A stretch of 64,000 bases of DNA from Maridesulfovibrio sp. (GCF_963676065.1 NZ_OY780933.1:1116001-1180000), one strand, 5' to 3'. Shown: positions 36,655 to 47,592, counted from the first letter of the stretch. Program-made: numbers and translations. The notes: generated from the letters alone by a model not told the origin.

Positions 36655-38163
36655 ATGCAGATTAAAGCGGAAGAAATCAGCAAAATCATTGAAGATCAGA
36701 TTCAAAATTATGAGTCTAAGGTCGAGATGAGCGAAACCGGTACCGTTCTGTACGTTGGTGACGGTATTGCTCGTGTTCATGGTGTTGAGAACGCAATGGC
36801 TATGGAACTCCTCGAGTTTCCCGGCGGCCTGATGGGCATGGTTCTCAACCTCGAAGAAGATAACGTCGGTGTTGCCCTCCTGGGTGACGATACCGGCATC
36901 AAAGAGGGTGACCCGGTAAAACGTACCGGCAAGCTCTTCTCCGTACCTGTCGGTGACGCTGTTATGGGTCGCGTTGTGAACCCTCTCGGTCAGCCTATCG
37001 ATGGTCTCGGACCCATTGAATCAAAAGAAACTCGTCCCGTTGAGCTTAAAGCTCCCGGTATCATCGCACGTAAGTCCGTACATGAACCCATGTACACAGG
37101 TCTGAAAGCGATTGATGCGATGACTCCTATCGGACGTGGTCAGCGCGAACTCGTTATCGGTGACCGTCAGGTCGGTAAAACCGCTATTTGTGTTGACGCA
37201 ATTCTCGCTCAGAAAGATTCTGGTATCCACTGCTTCTACGTAGCTATCGGTCAGAAAAAAGCAGCAGTTGCTCTTGTTGCTGACATTCTGCGTAAGCACG
37301 GTGCAATGGAATATACCACAATCGTTTCTGCAACAGCTTCTGAACCTGCACCTCTGCAGTTTATTTCTGCTTACACAGGTGCAACCATGGCTGAGTACTA
37401 CCGTGACGGTGGTAAACACGCCCTCATCGCATATGATGACCTTTCCAAACAGGCTGTTGCTTACAGACAGATGTCTCTCCTGCTTCGTCGCCCTCCGGGA
37501 CGTGAAGCATATCCCGGTGACGTTTTCTACCTGCACTCACGTCTCCTCGAGCGTTCCTGCAAGGTAAATGATAGCCTTGGCGCCGGTTCTTTGACCGCAC
37601 TGCCTATCATTGAAACTCAGGCCGGTGACGTATCCGCATATATTCCGACCAACGTAATTTCCATTACTGACGGTCAGGTTTACCTTGAGCCCAACCTCTT
37701 CAACTCCGGTGTCCGTCCTGCGATTAACGTTGGTCTGTCCGTATCACGAGTTGGTGGTGCCGCTCAGGTTAAAGCCATGAAACAGGTTGCCGGTACTCTG
37801 CGTCTTGACCTTGCTCAGTATCGTGAACTCGCAGCTTTCGCAGCTTTCGGTTCCGATCTGGATAAGGCTACCCAGCAGAAGCTGAATCGCGGTGCCCGCA
37901 TGGTTGAGCTTCTTAAGCAGCCTCAGTACAAGCCCATGAACGTAATGCAGCAGGTCGTCTCCCTGTACGCCGGTACCCGTGGCTACATGGATGAAGTCCC
38001 AGTTTCCGCAGTACGTAAATATGAAGATGATCTTCAGGAATTTATCGCAAATGCGAAACCTGAAATCCTCGAAGGAATCAAGACCAAAGCGGCTCTTGAC
38101 GACGATCTCGAAGGCAAGCTGAAGGCCGCTCTTGAAGAGTTTAATAAAGGTTTCACAGCTTAA
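36655..38163 (+). CDS. atpA: ATP synthase subunit alpha (F1)
   Basis: This 502-residue non-catalytic nucleotide-binding subunit has Walker [10 protein letters not shown] at about residue 170, the beta-barrel domain [21 protein letters not shown] and the F1 signature with arginine finger [17 protein letters not shown] at about 362-378. Near-perfect length for AtpA. ATG 36655 (MQIKAEEIS) is the family start; a GTG at 36643 lies in the same frame but inside the delta stop region. Codon usage is strongly biased, consistent with high expression. Confidence 0.98.
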   Translation: MQIKAEEISKIIEDQIQNYESKVEMSETGTVLYVGDGIARVHGVENAMAMELLEFPGGLMGMVLNLEEDNVGVALLGDDTGIKEGDPVKRTGKLFSVPVGDAVMGRVVNPLGQPIDGLGPIESKETRPVELKAPGIIARKSVHEPMYTGLKAIDAMTPIGRGQRELVIGDRQVGKTAICVDAILAQKDSGIHCFYVAIGQKKAAVALVADILRKHGAMEYTTIVSATASEPAPLQFISAYTGATMAEYYRDGGKHALIAYDDLSKQAVAYRQMSLLLRRPPGREAYPGDVFYLHSRLLERSCKVNDSLGAGSLTALPIIETQAGDVSAYIPTNVISITDGQVYLEPNLFNSGVRPAINVGLSVSRVGGAAQVKAMKQVAGTLRLDLAQYRELAAFAAFGSDLDKATQQKLNRGARMVELLKQPQYKPMNVMQQVVSLYAGTRGYMDEVPVSAVRKYEDDLQEFIANAKPEILEGIKTKAALDDDLEGKLKAALEEFNKGFTA

Positions 38164-38178
38164 TCCTGGGAGGTACTG

Positions 38179-39057
38179 ATGGCTTCTCTTAAGGATGTCC
38201 AAAACCAGATTGTCAGTATTAAAAAGACTAAGCAGATCACCAAAGCGATGAACATGGTTGCGTCGGCGAAGCTGCGTGGTGCTCAGGATAGAATTGAGCG
38301 CTTCCGCCCCTATGCCGATAAATTCTATGAAATGCTCGGCGATCTCGCAGCTGGTGCGGATTCCTCCGTTCACCCTCTGCTTGAAGTTCACGAAGAGATC
38401 AAAAGCGTAGGTATCGTCCTCGCTACTTCCGATCGCGGACTTTGCGGTAGTTTTAATACTAATATGATAAATGCAGCCCTTAAGCTGGCTGCTAAAAAGA
38501 AGGCTGAAGGTAAAGCTGTAAAGTTCTACTGTGTAGGTAAAAAAGGCGCTGCCGCCGTTAAAAAGACTGAGCACGAAATCATTGAAGCTTACAATGACGA
38601 CATGAGCTCTTTCGACTTTAATCTGGCTGCTTCTATCGGTAACAAAGTTATCGACGCCTACCTCGCGGAAGATCTTGACGAAGTTTACCTTGTCTTCGGA
38701 AAGTTCGTAAGCGTTGCCAGCCAGCTTGCAACCGAGCTTCAGATTCTGCCCATGTCTTCCGAGGCAGCAGATGAAGAGGCCGAAGCAGGCAGCTCAAGCG
38801 AATACATTTATGAACCTTCTGTTGAAGGCCTTCTCGCGGAGCTTCTGCCCCGTTTTGTAAAGGTTCAGGTTTATCGCGGTCTGCTCGACACATCCTGCAG
38901 TGAACACGCTGCTCGTATGGCCGCTATGGATAACGCATCCAGAGCTTGCGACGATATGACCGAAACTCTGACCTTGCTTTATAACAAAACCAGGCAGGCC
39001 GCTATTACCGCGGATCTTATGGACATTGTCGGCGGCGCAGAAGCGCTGAAAGGATAA
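38179..39057 (+). CDS. atpG: ATP synthase subunit gamma (F1 rotor)
   Basis: This 292-residue central rotor shaft has the N-terminal helix MASLKDVQNQIVSIKKTKQITKAMNMVASAKL and the C-terminal helix AARMAAMDNASRACDDMTETLTLLYNKTRQAAIT, the two coiled-coil arms that turn inside alpha3beta3. The Rossmann-like middle domain begins at SVGIVLATSDRGLCGSFN. GGGAGG lies upstream of ATG 38179. Length and motifs are canonical. Confidence 0.97.
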   Translation: MASLKDVQNQIVSIKKTKQITKAMNMVASAKLRGAQDRIERFRPYADKFYEMLGDLAAGADSSVHPLLEVHEEIKSVGIVLATSDRGLCGSFNTNMINAALKLAAKKKAEGKAVKFYCVGKKGAAAVKKTEHEIIEAYNDDMSSFDFNLAASIGNKVIDAYLAEDLDEVYLVFGKFVSVASQLATELQILPMSSEAADEEAEAGSSSEYIYEPSVEGLLAELLPRFVKVQVYRGLLDTSCSEHAARMAAMDNASRACDDMTETLTLLYNKTRQAAITADLMDIVGGAEALKG

Positions 39058-39062
39058 TATAG

Positions 39063-40478
<1,416 letters not shown>

Positions 40479-40492
40479 CATAGGACGCGATT

Positions 40493-40921
40493 ATGGCTAG
40501 TAAGCTCCTTTTGGAAATCGTTACTCCTGATCGCAAGGTCCTTTCCCAGGAAGTCGACTATGTCGGCGCTCCCGGGATTGAGGGTGAGTTTGGTATTATG
40601 GCCAATCACATACCCTTTCTTTCGGCTCTCGGCGTAGGTAACCTCTACTTTAAAGAAGGTAACCGCACTCACTATATCTTTGTTTCCGGCGGCTTTGCCG
40701 AAGTAGGAAGCAATAAAGTGACCATTCTCGCCGAAGTTGCTGAAAAGGCCGTTGAGATCGACATCGCTCGGGCTCAAAAAGCTCAGGAAAAAGCGAAGGC
40801 TCGTTTGGCTAAAGCACAGGATCGCATTGAATCTGCTCGCGCGCAGGCCGCTCTTCAGAGGGCGCTCGCACGTTTGAGCTGTAAAGATGCGGCCCAAAAG
40901 GCCGGGACTACCACTCACTAG
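40493..40921 (+). CDS. atpC: ATP synthase subunit epsilon (F1)
   Basis: This 142-residue subunit sits on the rotor foot and inhibits ATP hydrolysis. The N-terminal beta-sandwich ([42 protein letters not shown]) and the C-terminal helical hairpin ([37 protein letters not shown]) are both clear. It is the last gene of the operon, followed by a very strong terminator. Subunits a and c (atpB, atpE) are absent and must be encoded elsewhere, the split arrangement known in this group. Confidence 0.96.
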   Translation: MASKLLLEIVTPDRKVLSQEVDYVGAPGIEGEFGIMANHIPFLSALGVGNLYFKEGNRTHYIFVSGGFAEVGSNKVTILAEVAEKAVEIDIARAQKAQEKAKARLAKAQDRIESARAQAALQRALARLSCKDAAQKAGTTTH

Positions 40922-40958
40922 AGCTTAGTTTCAGCCTCTAAAGCCCCATGGCTATCTG

Positions 40959-40994
40959 GGAGCAGACTGTTTTAACAGTCTGCTCCTTTTTTTT
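40959..40994 (+). terminator. Rho-independent terminator of the ATP synthase operon
   Basis: A 13-bp perfect stem GGAGCAGACTGTT/AACAGTCTGCTCC is followed by ten T residues. Confidence 0.95.
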
Positions 40995-41123
40995 GTTAAA
41001 TGATTTAGTTATCTACCTGAAATTTTATGAAAATTAAATTCAGCAAAATTTTGTTACGCATTTACTCAAGTGCGGCAACCTGCTAACAAGTGCCTAGCAA
41101 TTAATATTGGAGAGTAATTGATT

Positions 41124-42506
41124 ATGAATAATTCATTTGCCTGCGCTCTTGTTCTCGCTGGGGGAAAGGGTACCCGCATGCATTCGGATAGCCCTAAGGT
41201 TCTAAAATCTTTGCTTGGCGAATCCATGCTCTATTATGTATATAAGGCTTTAGGGCCGTCTATTGGCGAGTCCATTTTTACCATAGTCGGTTTTGCTGCC
41301 GAACAGGTGGAAAAAGCTTTTCCAGAAATGAAAGACCGCTTCGTCCTTCAGGAAGAACAACTTGGGACAGGACATGCCCTGCAAATGGGATGGGAGCGTA
41401 TTAAAGCTGCCTGCGTTGAATACTGTCTGGTAATCAACGGAGATACCCCGCTTGTTCAGGAGTCGGTAATAAGCGATTTTCTCGAGTCCGTTAAAAATGA
41501 TGGAGCTGATCTCGCTTTTATGAGTATAACCCCTGACGACCCTGCTTCATTCGGCCGGGTTATTCGTGGACAGGACGGTCAGGTTGTCGCTATTGTTGAA
41601 GCCAAGGATTATGATGAGGCCGTTCATGGCCCGGTAAGTGGCGAAGTTAATGCAGGCCTTTATTGTCTGAAGATTTCTTCTGTCGATGGACTGCTTAGTA
41701 AGTTGAGCAACAAGAATAATAGCGGTGAGTATTATATTACTGATCTTGTTGACCTTGCCGTGGAATGTGGCATGAACGTCACCGCAGTTAATGTCGGAAA
41801 ATCTATCGACATGATGGGCATCAACAGCCCCTTTGAACTGGCTCAGGCTGAGACTGCGCTTAAGTTGCGAACTGCTGAGCAGCTGCTCAAAAGCGGAGTG
41901 ACTTTGCATAATTGGGATTCTGTTGTTGTCGGTCCCGGTGTAGTAGTTGAACCGGGAGTCGAAATTACAGGACCTTGCGAGATTTACGGTCAATCTGTAA
42001 TTAAACGCGGTGCAGTTATTCAGTCACACGTGCGCATTGTGGACAGTGTCGTAGAAAGCGGTGCTTTGATCAAAGCTTATAGTCATCTTGAAGAAGCGCA
42101 TGTTGGTTCTGATTGTATGGTAGGCCCTTATGGTCGCCTCCGTCCTGGAGCTGTATTGGAAGAAGGTTCCAAGATTGGAAATTTTGTTGAGGTGAAAAAA
42201 GCTGTACTCGGCAAGGGAGCCAAGGCCAGCCATCTGACATATCTCGGTGATAGTGAAATAGGTGCAGGCACCAACATCGGTGCCGGTACAATCACCTGCA
42301 ACTATGACGGTGTAAATAAACATAAAACCGTCATCGGTGAAGGTGCATTTATCGGTAGTAACACAGCCTTGGTGGCCCCGGTTACTATAGGTGCCGGCGC
42401 GCTGATCGGAGCCGGTTCCACAATCACTAAGAATGTAAAAGATGGTGATCTTGGTGTTGCCAGAGGCAAGCAGGTCAATATTTCCCGGACTTTTAAGAAG
42501 TCTTGA
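41124..42506 (+). CDS. glmU: Bifunctional GlmU (glucosamine-1-phosphate acetyltransferase / N-acetylglucosamine-1-phosphate uridyltransferase)
   Basis: This 460-residue enzyme makes UDP-GlcNAc for peptidoglycan and lipopolysaccharide. The N-terminal uridyltransferase domain has LAGGKGTRMHSDSPKVL and VINGDTPLV. The C-terminal left-handed beta-helix acetyltransferase carries hexapeptide repeats and the active-site segments GNFVEVKKAVLGKGAKASHLTYLGD and GAGTNIGAGTITCNYDGVNKHKT. ATG 41124 is chosen over TTG 41118: GGAGAG lies 9 bp before it. Its length matches the family. It precedes the division genes zapB and zapA. Confidence 0.97.
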   Translation: MNNSFACALVLAGGKGTRMHSDSPKVLKSLLGESMLYYVYKALGPSIGESIFTIVGFAAEQVEKAFPEMKDRFVLQEEQLGTGHALQMGWERIKAACVEYCLVINGDTPLVQESVISDFLESVKNDGADLAFMSITPDDPASFGRVIRGQDGQVVAIVEAKDYDEAVHGPVSGEVNAGLYCLKISSVDGLLSKLSNKNNSGEYYITDLVDLAVECGMNVTAVNVGKSIDMMGINSPFELAQAETALKLRTAEQLLKSGVTLHNWDSVVVGPGVVVEPGVEITGPCEIYGQSVIKRGAVIQSHVRIVDSVVESGALIKAYSHLEEAHVGSDCMVGPYGRLRPGAVLEEGSKIGNFVEVKKAVLGKGAKASHLTYLGDSEIGAGTNIGAGTITCNYDGVNKHKTVIGEGAFIGSNTALVAPVTIGAGALIGAGSTITKNVKDGDLGVARGKQVNISRTFKKS

Positions 42507-42537
42507 TTTTGTAAAGATAAGGTATTAGGTTAGGACT

Positions 42538-42714
42538 ATGGAAATAATCGCTCATTTGGAAGAACGTTTCGATAAAATGCTGCAGAAGATCAAGCAACTC
42601 GAAGAAGAAAATGCTTTTCTTCTAGAGGAACTTGAACAGGAGAAAAAGCGCAAGGACGAAGTCCGTGGTCGCATTGAGGTTCTCCTTGATAAAGTTGAAG
42701 GTACCCTCGAATAG
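42538..42714 (+). CDS. ZapB-like cell division coiled-coil protein (58 residues)
   Basis: This short ORF, 31 bp after glmU, encodes a single continuous heptad coiled coil: MEIIAHLEERFDKMLQKI, QLEEENAFLLEELEQEKK and then VRGRIEVLLDKVEGTLE. Size, acidic/Leu-Glu-rich composition and location immediately before zapA match ZapB-type proteins, which bind ZapA and stabilise the FtsZ ring. The assignment rests on coiled-coil character and synteny, since such short coiled coils carry little specific sequence. ATG 42538 has an AGGA just upstream. Below the usual 60-residue cut-off, so easily missed. Confidence 0.75.
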   Translation: MEIIAHLEERFDKMLQKIKQLEEENAFLLEELEQEKKRKDEVRGRIEVLLDKVEGTLE

Positions 42715-42792
42715 GTTGTTTTAGTTCCGGTCTCCTTGATATAGAAGATTGGTTTTATATAAACTCTAGAGGATTACGGTCACCGGATAAAT

Positions 42793-43041
42793 ATGCCCCG
42801 TTATACTATACCCGTTCTCGGTCTTGAAATTTCATTTAAGACGGATGCGGATAAAGAAAGAATTGAAGCCGCTAAGGATGTGCTCGAAGAGAGATTCGGC
42901 GAGCTTGTCCGGGGTGGAAAGGATGTCAGCAGGGAAAAATTGCTAACCTGTCTGGCACTTAGTTTAGCCGATGACTACCTTGAACACAGCCGCAAGCTAG
43001 AAACAATGGAAGAGAAAATTAACGCGCTGTTAGAGAAGTGA
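42793..43041 (+). CDS. zapA: Cell division protein ZapA
   Basis: This 82-residue ZapA has an N-terminal beta-alpha head (YTIPVLGLEISFKTDADKERIEAAKDVLEERFGEL) and a C-terminal coiled coil (LADDYLEHSRKLETMEEKINALLEK), the standard fold that cross-links FtsZ protofilaments. It follows a zapB-like gene and precedes 6S RNA, an arrangement (zapA-ssrS) shared with E. coli. AGAGGATTACGG lies upstream. Confidence 0.9.
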   Translation: MPRYTIPVLGLEISFKTDADKERIEAAKDVLEERFGELVRGGKDVSREKLLTCLALSLADDYLEHSRKLETMEEKINALLEK

Positions 43042-43070
43042 TAAGCTGTGCTTAGCGCCGCTTTTTAAGA

Positions 43071-43076
43071 TATAAA
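43071..43076 (+). promoter_or_regulatory. -10 box of the 6S RNA gene
   Basis: TATAAA lies about 7 bp before the predicted 5' end of 6S RNA. The -35 region (near 43048-43053) overlaps the zapA stop region and is weak. Confidence 0.4.
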
Positions 43077-43080
43077 AATT

Positions 43081-43260
43081 TCCCTGGGGAGTGCGTGATT
43101 GCCCTATAGCTTTTGAACCAATATAAAAAGTAAGGGAGCAAGCCTCACCGGAGTGGTGTGCAGGCCCGGTATAGCCGGGAAGCCTGAAATTCCGGGGGCA
43201 GCGCCCACCTGTTAGACTAGGTTCTAACGTATACGGCAACACGGCATCTCCGGGGTCCCT
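43081..43260 (+). ncRNA. ssrS: 6S RNA
   Basis: This is a 180-nt RNA that mimics an open promoter and sequesters the sigma-70 holoenzyme. The closing stem pairs CCCTGGGGAG.. at the 5' end with CATCTCCGGGG at the 3' end. The 3' half carries the family signature GAAGCCTGAAATTCC, CACCTGTTAGACTAGGTTCTAAC and ACGGCATCTCC. The E. coli counterpart has GAGAAGCCTTAAAACTG, CACCTTGAACCAAGGGTTCAAG and GCGGCATCTCGG. Its position directly downstream of zapA is the conserved locus for ssrS. Ends are approximate. A short TCCC-TTTTA-GGGGA hairpin follows. Confidence 0.9.
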
Positions 43261-43380
43261 TTTAGGGGATTCGGAATTGGTATGAATTTAGGGGATTATT
43301 TTATCAAATTATTCTGCCTGTCCGCTTAAAAATCATCTCACCCAGTCCGCTTATATTCTCTTTCTTCCTTTGTAGATTGT

Positions 43381-43386
43381 TATAAT
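43381..43386 (+). promoter_or_regulatory. -10 box upstream of rny
   Basis: TATAAT preceded by TTGT, 70 bp upstream of rny; no strong -35 is visible. Confidence 0.35.
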
Positions 43387-43455
43387 CTTACAGATTTTAA
43401 ATCGGTAATGACAAATCAGGTCCATCGTGATCTGTCAACATAAAAGGAGAAAGGC

Positions 43456-45012
43456 ATGTTTGGGGATTTTTTTCTAATTTTATTTGGAATCGCCCTTGGT
43501 GCCGCAGGCGGATACGCCTTGCACAGGTACGTGAATTCCAAGCGTCTGGCTGATTCACAGGGGTTGGCTGACCGGATTGTTCAGGAAGCCCGTAAAGAAG
43601 CTGAAGCGATGAAAAAGGAAATCAAGCTTCAGGGTCAGGATGAAGTATATGCTCTGAAAAAAGAGCAGGAGAATGAGTATAAAGAAATGGAGCGCGGCCT
43701 GAAACGTCAGGAAGAACGCCTCCAGGAAAAAGAAGAGCGTCTTGAGAATAAACTTGAGAAAGTAGCAAGTAAGGAGTCCGAAGTTTTGGCTCTTGAAAAG
43801 CGCATGATCAAGCAGGAAAAGAAGCTCGAAGGTCTTCGCGAAGATCTTGAAAAAAGAAAAGATGAGCATGAACGCAGACTGCAGGAAGTCTCCGGACTGA
43901 CCGCAGAAGAAGCTCGTGAAAAGCTCATGACCGAAATAGAAAGCCGTACTCGTCATGAAGCTGCCAAGATGGTTCGTTCCATCGAAATGGAAGCCAAGGA
44001 AGAGGGATCCCGCAAAGCCCGTAAAATTCTGGCTCTTGCAATCCAGCGTTACTCCGGCGACTACGTTAATGAACAGACAGTTACCGCGGTGACACTGCCC
44101 TCCGAAGATATGAAGGGTCGCATTATCGGACGTGAAGGCCGCAACATCCGCGCTCTTGAAGCTGCGACCGGTGTTGACCTGATCATTGATGATACACCTG
44201 AAACTGTGGTCCTTTCCGCTTACAGTCCGCTGCGCCGCGAAGTCGCCAAGCAGGCTCTTGAGCGTTTGATCCACGATGGTCGCATCCATCCCGCCCGTAT
44301 TGAAGACATAGTCAATAAGGTTGAGCAGGAAATGGATGTCAAACTGCGTGAGATAGGTGAGCAGGCAACCTTTGATGTCGGCGTACACGGTATCCATCCC
44401 GAAATCGTCAAACTCATCGGTCAATTGCAGTACCGTACCAGTTTCTCTCAGAACGTGCTTCAGCATTCCCTTGAGGTTGCTTTCCTCTGTGGAATCATGG
44501 CGGCTGAACTGGGCATGGACGAAAAAATCGCAAAACGTGCCGGTCTGCTGCATGATATAGGTAAGGCCGTTGACCACGAAATCGAAGGCCCCCACGCGGT
44601 TATCGGTGCTGATCTGGCCAAGAAGCATGGTGAATCCAAAGAGATTATCCATGCCATTCAGGCTCACCACGAAGATATTCCGCCCAAATCCGTACTGGCA
44701 ACTCTGGTTCAGGCTGCGGACTCACTGTCCGGTGCCCGTCCCGGAGCGCGTAAGGAACTGCTGGAAAACTACGTTAAGCGTCTTGAAGAGCTTGAAAACG
44801 TTGCCACCGGTTTTGACGGCGTTTCCAAGGCCTACGCCATTCAGGCCGGTCGTGAAATCAGGGTTATGGTTGATGCTGAAAAAGTATCTGACGATAATAC
44901 CCATATGCTCTGTAAGGACATTGCCACCAAGATTGAAAACAACATGACTTATCCGGGGCAGATTCGCGTGACCGTTATACGCGAACGGCGCTCGGTGGGT
45001 TATGCTAAGTAA
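43456..45012 (+). CDS. rny: Ribonuclease Y
   Basis: This 518-residue membrane-anchored endoribonuclease starts mRNA decay. It has an N-terminal TM (about residues 3-22) and a long charged coiled coil (about 30-190). A KH domain (MKGRIIGREGRNIRALEAATGVDLIIDDTPE, about 215-250) and an HD domain with HDIGKAVDHEIEGPH near residue 370 follow. This order is exactly that of Rny. AAGGAG precedes ATG 43456 and a terminator follows. The next gene is ymdB-like, the same pair as in Bacillus and other bacteria. Confidence 0.97.
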   Translation: MFGDFFLILFGIALGAAGGYALHRYVNSKRLADSQGLADRIVQEARKEAEAMKKEIKLQGQDEVYALKKEQENEYKEMERGLKRQEERLQEKEERLENKLEKVASKESEVLALEKRMIKQEKKLEGLREDLEKRKDEHERRLQEVSGLTAEEAREKLMTEIESRTRHEAAKMVRSIEMEAKEEGSRKARKILALAIQRYSGDYVNEQTVTAVTLPSEDMKGRIIGREGRNIRALEAATGVDLIIDDTPETVVLSAYSPLRREVAKQALERLIHDGRIHPARIEDIVNKVEQEMDVKLREIGEQATFDVGVHGIHPEIVKLIGQLQYRTSFSQNVLQHSLEVAFLCGIMAAELGMDEKIAKRAGLLHDIGKAVDHEIEGPHAVIGADLAKKHGESKEIIHAIQAHHEDIPPKSVLATLVQAADSLSGARPGARKELLENYVKRLEELENVATGFDGVSKAYAIQAGREIRVMVDAEKVSDDNTHMLCKDIATKIENNMTYPGQIRVTVIRERRSVGYAK

Positions 45013-45023
45013 ATAACTTCCCG

Positions 45024-45053
45024 AAAGGCCCGGTTAACCGGGCCTTTTCTTTA
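45024..45053 (+). terminator. Rho-independent terminator after rny
   Basis: The stem AAAGGCCCGGTT/AACCGGGCCTTT is self-complementary with a T-rich tail. Confidence 0.88.
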
Positions 45054-45090
45054 TCGCTGGTGCGCTACGCGCCTTTTGTTGATTTGATTT

Positions 45091-45134
45091 CGCCTCCGGC
45101 GGCCAAAGGAGCTAAGCCTCCTTGGAATCCCTGA
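45091..45134 (+). repeat. Dispersed intergenic repeat, copy 2
   Basis: It begins CGCCTCCGGCGGCCAAAGGA and continues through an inverted AAGGAG..CTCCTT to AATCCCTGA. It shares the GCCTCCGGCGG seed with four other intergenic copies in the window. Confidence 0.55.
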
Positions 45135-45218
45135 TAGTTTAATGCTTTTCAATTTAGCGGCTGTGCCTTGATTCGGCAGAGTCGTTTTGAAGTAAGCAGG
45201 TATGGATAGAACCAACCC

Positions 45219-46007
45219 ATGCGTATACTTTTTCTCGGTGACATATTCGGGCGGCCCGGGCGTAAGGCAATCGCTGCTAAGGTGAAGGGACTTCGTGAGG
45301 AGCTCGGCCTTGATCTCGTTATTGCAAACGGGGAAAACGGATCGCAGGGCGTGGGGCTTTCCATCAAGAACGCTCAGCAATTACTGGATTGCGGGATCGA
45401 TCTTTTGACATCCGGCAATCATATCTGGAAGTTCAGTAATATTTATGCTTTTTTGAAAACCAGTGACCGAATTGTCCGCCCTGCAAATTTGCCGGAAGGA
45501 ACCCGGGGAAGGGGCTGGACAACTTTTAAAGTCCGTGATGAAGTGCCCCTTGCGGTTATTAACCTGCAGGGACGGGTTTTTATGGACCCGGCGGAATGTC
45601 CGTTTCATACCGCAGATAAAATACTGGAAGAGATCGATCCGGAAATAAAGATTATTCTGGTCGATTTTCATGCCGAGGCAACTTCGGAAAAGCAGAGTCT
45701 CGGGCGTTACCTTGATGGCCGGATAAGTGCCATGTTTGGAACTCACACCCACGTGCAGACCAACGATGCCCGTATTTTGGAAGGCGGAACCGGCTACATT
45801 AGCGATGCTGGTATGTGCGGACCTGTTGAATCCTGTCTGGGATTAAGCCCCAATCCGGTTATTAAAAGATTTGTGACCGGGCTTCCCCAGAAATGGAAAG
45901 TGGCCGGCGGTCCTGTAGAATTACAGGGGGTGCTGCTTGAAATTGATGAAAAAACAGGCCGGACGCTCTCGATTGAGACATATAATTCAGGCCGGATGAC
46001 CGTATAA
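45219..46007 (+). CDS. YmdB-family metallophosphoesterase (2',3'-cyclic nucleotide phosphodiesterase type)
   Basis: This 262-residue calcineurin-like phosphoesterase of the TIGR00282/YmdB group has metal-binding motifs LFLGDIFGRPGRKA, VIANGENGSQGVGL, LTSGNHIWKF, LVDFHAEATSEK and FGTHTHVQTNDARIL in order, with the C-terminal GYISDAGMCGP. YmdB of Bacillus hydrolyses 2',3'-cyclic nucleotides, products of RNA cleavage, and acts with RNase Y. The gene directly follows rny here, although a terminator and a repeat lie between. The start is ATG 45219. Confidence 0.92.
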   Translation: MRILFLGDIFGRPGRKAIAAKVKGLREELGLDLVIANGENGSQGVGLSIKNAQQLLDCGIDLLTSGNHIWKFSNIYAFLKTSDRIVRPANLPEGTRGRGWTTFKVRDEVPLAVINLQGRVFMDPAECPFHTADKILEEIDPEIKIILVDFHAEATSEKQSLGRYLDGRISAMFGTHTHVQTNDARILEGGTGYISDAGMCGPVESCLGLSPNPVIKRFVTGLPQKWKVAGGPVELQGVLLEIDEKTGRTLSIETYNSGRMTV

Positions 46008-46064
46008 AAATTTCATAAAAATATTGCCTATCAGGTGTATTAGCAGGTGAAGCTTAATTAAAGC

Positions 46065-46131
46065 TTTTGGGATTCTTAAACCATTTTTGCAGAAAAATGT
46101 TTAAGGACCTTGCTGGGGCGCCGAAGGCATA
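46065..46131 (-). repeat. Dispersed intergenic repeat, copy 3
   Basis: On the minus strand it reads GCCTTCGGCGCCCCAGCAAGG, then an inverted repeat ACATTTTTC..GAAAAATGT-like core, then AAGAATCCCAAAAG. The layout is the same as the copy at 21721-21786. Confidence 0.5.
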
Positions 46132-46180
46132 AATAAGCCTAATGCAGGCAAATAAATACATTCTAAAGAGGGTTAACCAA

Positions 46181-47449
46181 ATGAACATTTACGACGATCT
46201 AAAGTGGCGAGGGCTGATCAATCAGGTTTCTGACGAAGAGAAGGTACGCGAGTATCTGGATACTCCCGGTCAGTACATGTATTGCGGCTTTGATCCCACT
46301 GCCGACAGCCTGCATATCGGTAACCTTGTTCCCCTGCTTTGCCTTGTACGTATGAAACGTGCTGGTCATAACCCTCTTTTCCTGCTCGGTGGTGCTACCG
46401 GCCGTGTCGGCGACCCCAGTGGTAAGGATAAGGAGAGGGAGTTTTCCTCCATTGAAAAGATCGAATCTCAGGCCGCAAACATTCAGGCCCAGATTGAAGA
46501 CTTTTGCGAGCGCAATACAGGTGAGAAAGCTGAGGTTGTAAACAACTACGAATGGACCAAAGATATTTCCTTTCTTGAAATGCTGCGTGACGTGGGTAAG
46601 CACTTCACCATTAACTGGATGATGGCCAAAGAATCCGTGAAGGGACGCTTCGGTCGTGATGACGTTGGTATTTCATACACTGAATTCAGTTACATGATAT
46701 TACAGGGTTATGATTTTTATCACCTGTTTCAGGAAAAAGGCTGCCAGCTTCAGATCGGCGGCGGGGACCAGTGGGGCAACATCACCGCAGGCTGTGAATT
46801 GATCCGCCGTAAGGCTCAGGGCGAAGGATTCGCAGTAACCTTCCCGCTTATCACCACTGCCTCAGGCCAGAAATTCGGTAAGAGTGAAGGCAACGCCGTT
46901 TACCTTAATCCTGAAATGACTTCACCTTACACTTTTTATCAGTTCTGGATTAATACTGATGACCGTGATGTAATTAATTTTCTAAAATACTTTACCTTCC
47001 TCACCGAAGAGGAAATTGCTGAAATTGAGAAAGAGCACGAAGAAGCACCGCATTTGCGCGTAGCTCACAAACGTCTTGCCGAGGAAACCACCATCATGAT
47101 CCACGGCAGGGAAGAGCTGGAAAAAGTGCAGGCCGCAACAGCAGCTCTTTTCGGCAAGGGAGACATAAAGTCCGTCGATGCCGCTACACTGCGTGGTGCA
47201 ATGGAAGCCGCTCCCGGTATTGAGTACGCGAAAGGCGATCTGCCCGACCTGCCTCAGATCCTTCTTGATCTCGGCATGGTGAAATCCAAAGGTCAGGCCC
47301 GTAAGGATATCAAGGGCGGCGGATTGTACCTCAACAACGAGCGCGTTTCCGATTTCGATTACGTTCCCGGTGATGATGATTTTATCGGCGGAGAATGCCT
47401 GCTCATTCGCAAAGGTAAAAAGAACTACGGTCTTGTTACCTTGAAATAA
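46181..47449 (+). CDS. tyrS: Tyrosyl-tRNA synthetase
   Basis: This 422-residue class I synthetase charges tRNA(Tyr). The nucleotide-binding signature is MYCGFDPTADSLHIGNLVPLL (HIGH motif as HIGN), the tyrosine pocket YDFYHLFQEKGCQLQIGGGDQWGNI, and the KMSKS loop KFGKSEGNAVYL. A C-terminal S4 RNA-binding domain (QARKDIKGGGLYLNNERVSD) is present. ATG 46181 (MNIYDDLKWRG) is chosen because AGAGGGTT lies just upstream; an in-frame ATG at 46142 would add 13 residues without such a site. Length canonical. Confidence 0.97.
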   Translation: MNIYDDLKWRGLINQVSDEEKVREYLDTPGQYMYCGFDPTADSLHIGNLVPLLCLVRMKRAGHNPLFLLGGATGRVGDPSGKDKEREFSSIEKIESQAANIQAQIEDFCERNTGEKAEVVNNYEWTKDISFLEMLRDVGKHFTINWMMAKESVKGRFGRDDVGISYTEFSYMILQGYDFYHLFQEKGCQLQIGGGDQWGNITAGCELIRRKAQGEGFAVTFPLITTASGQKFGKSEGNAVYLNPEMTSPYTFYQFWINTDDRDVINFLKYFTFLTEEEIAEIEKEHEEAPHLRVAHKRLAEETTIMIHGREELEKVQAATAALFGKGDIKSVDAATLRGAMEAAPGIEYAKGDLPDLPQILLDLGMVKSKGQARKDIKGGGLYLNNERVSDFDYVPGDDDFIGGECLLIRKGKKNYGLVTLK

Positions 47450-47552
47450 TTATAGATTTGTTTCAGAGGATTTTTCATTTTTGAAATGCATGAATCCCTG
47501 AAAGCGTACAGCGGACTCATCCGCCGGCGCGAACTGATTTTGATTACAGTAG

Positions 47553-47592
47553 AACCGTACTATTGGGTACACCGATAGTACGGTTTTATTTG
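47553..47592 (+). terminator. Rho-independent terminator after tyrS
   Basis: The 11-bp stem AACCGTACTAT/ATAGTACGGTT (47553-47563 with 47575-47585) is followed by TTATTTG. Confidence 0.85.

Noticed and set aside
43555..44670. 371-codon open frame on the minus strand
   Set aside because: Antisense shadow of rny, rich in Phe/Leu because the sense strand is rich in Lys/Glu codons.
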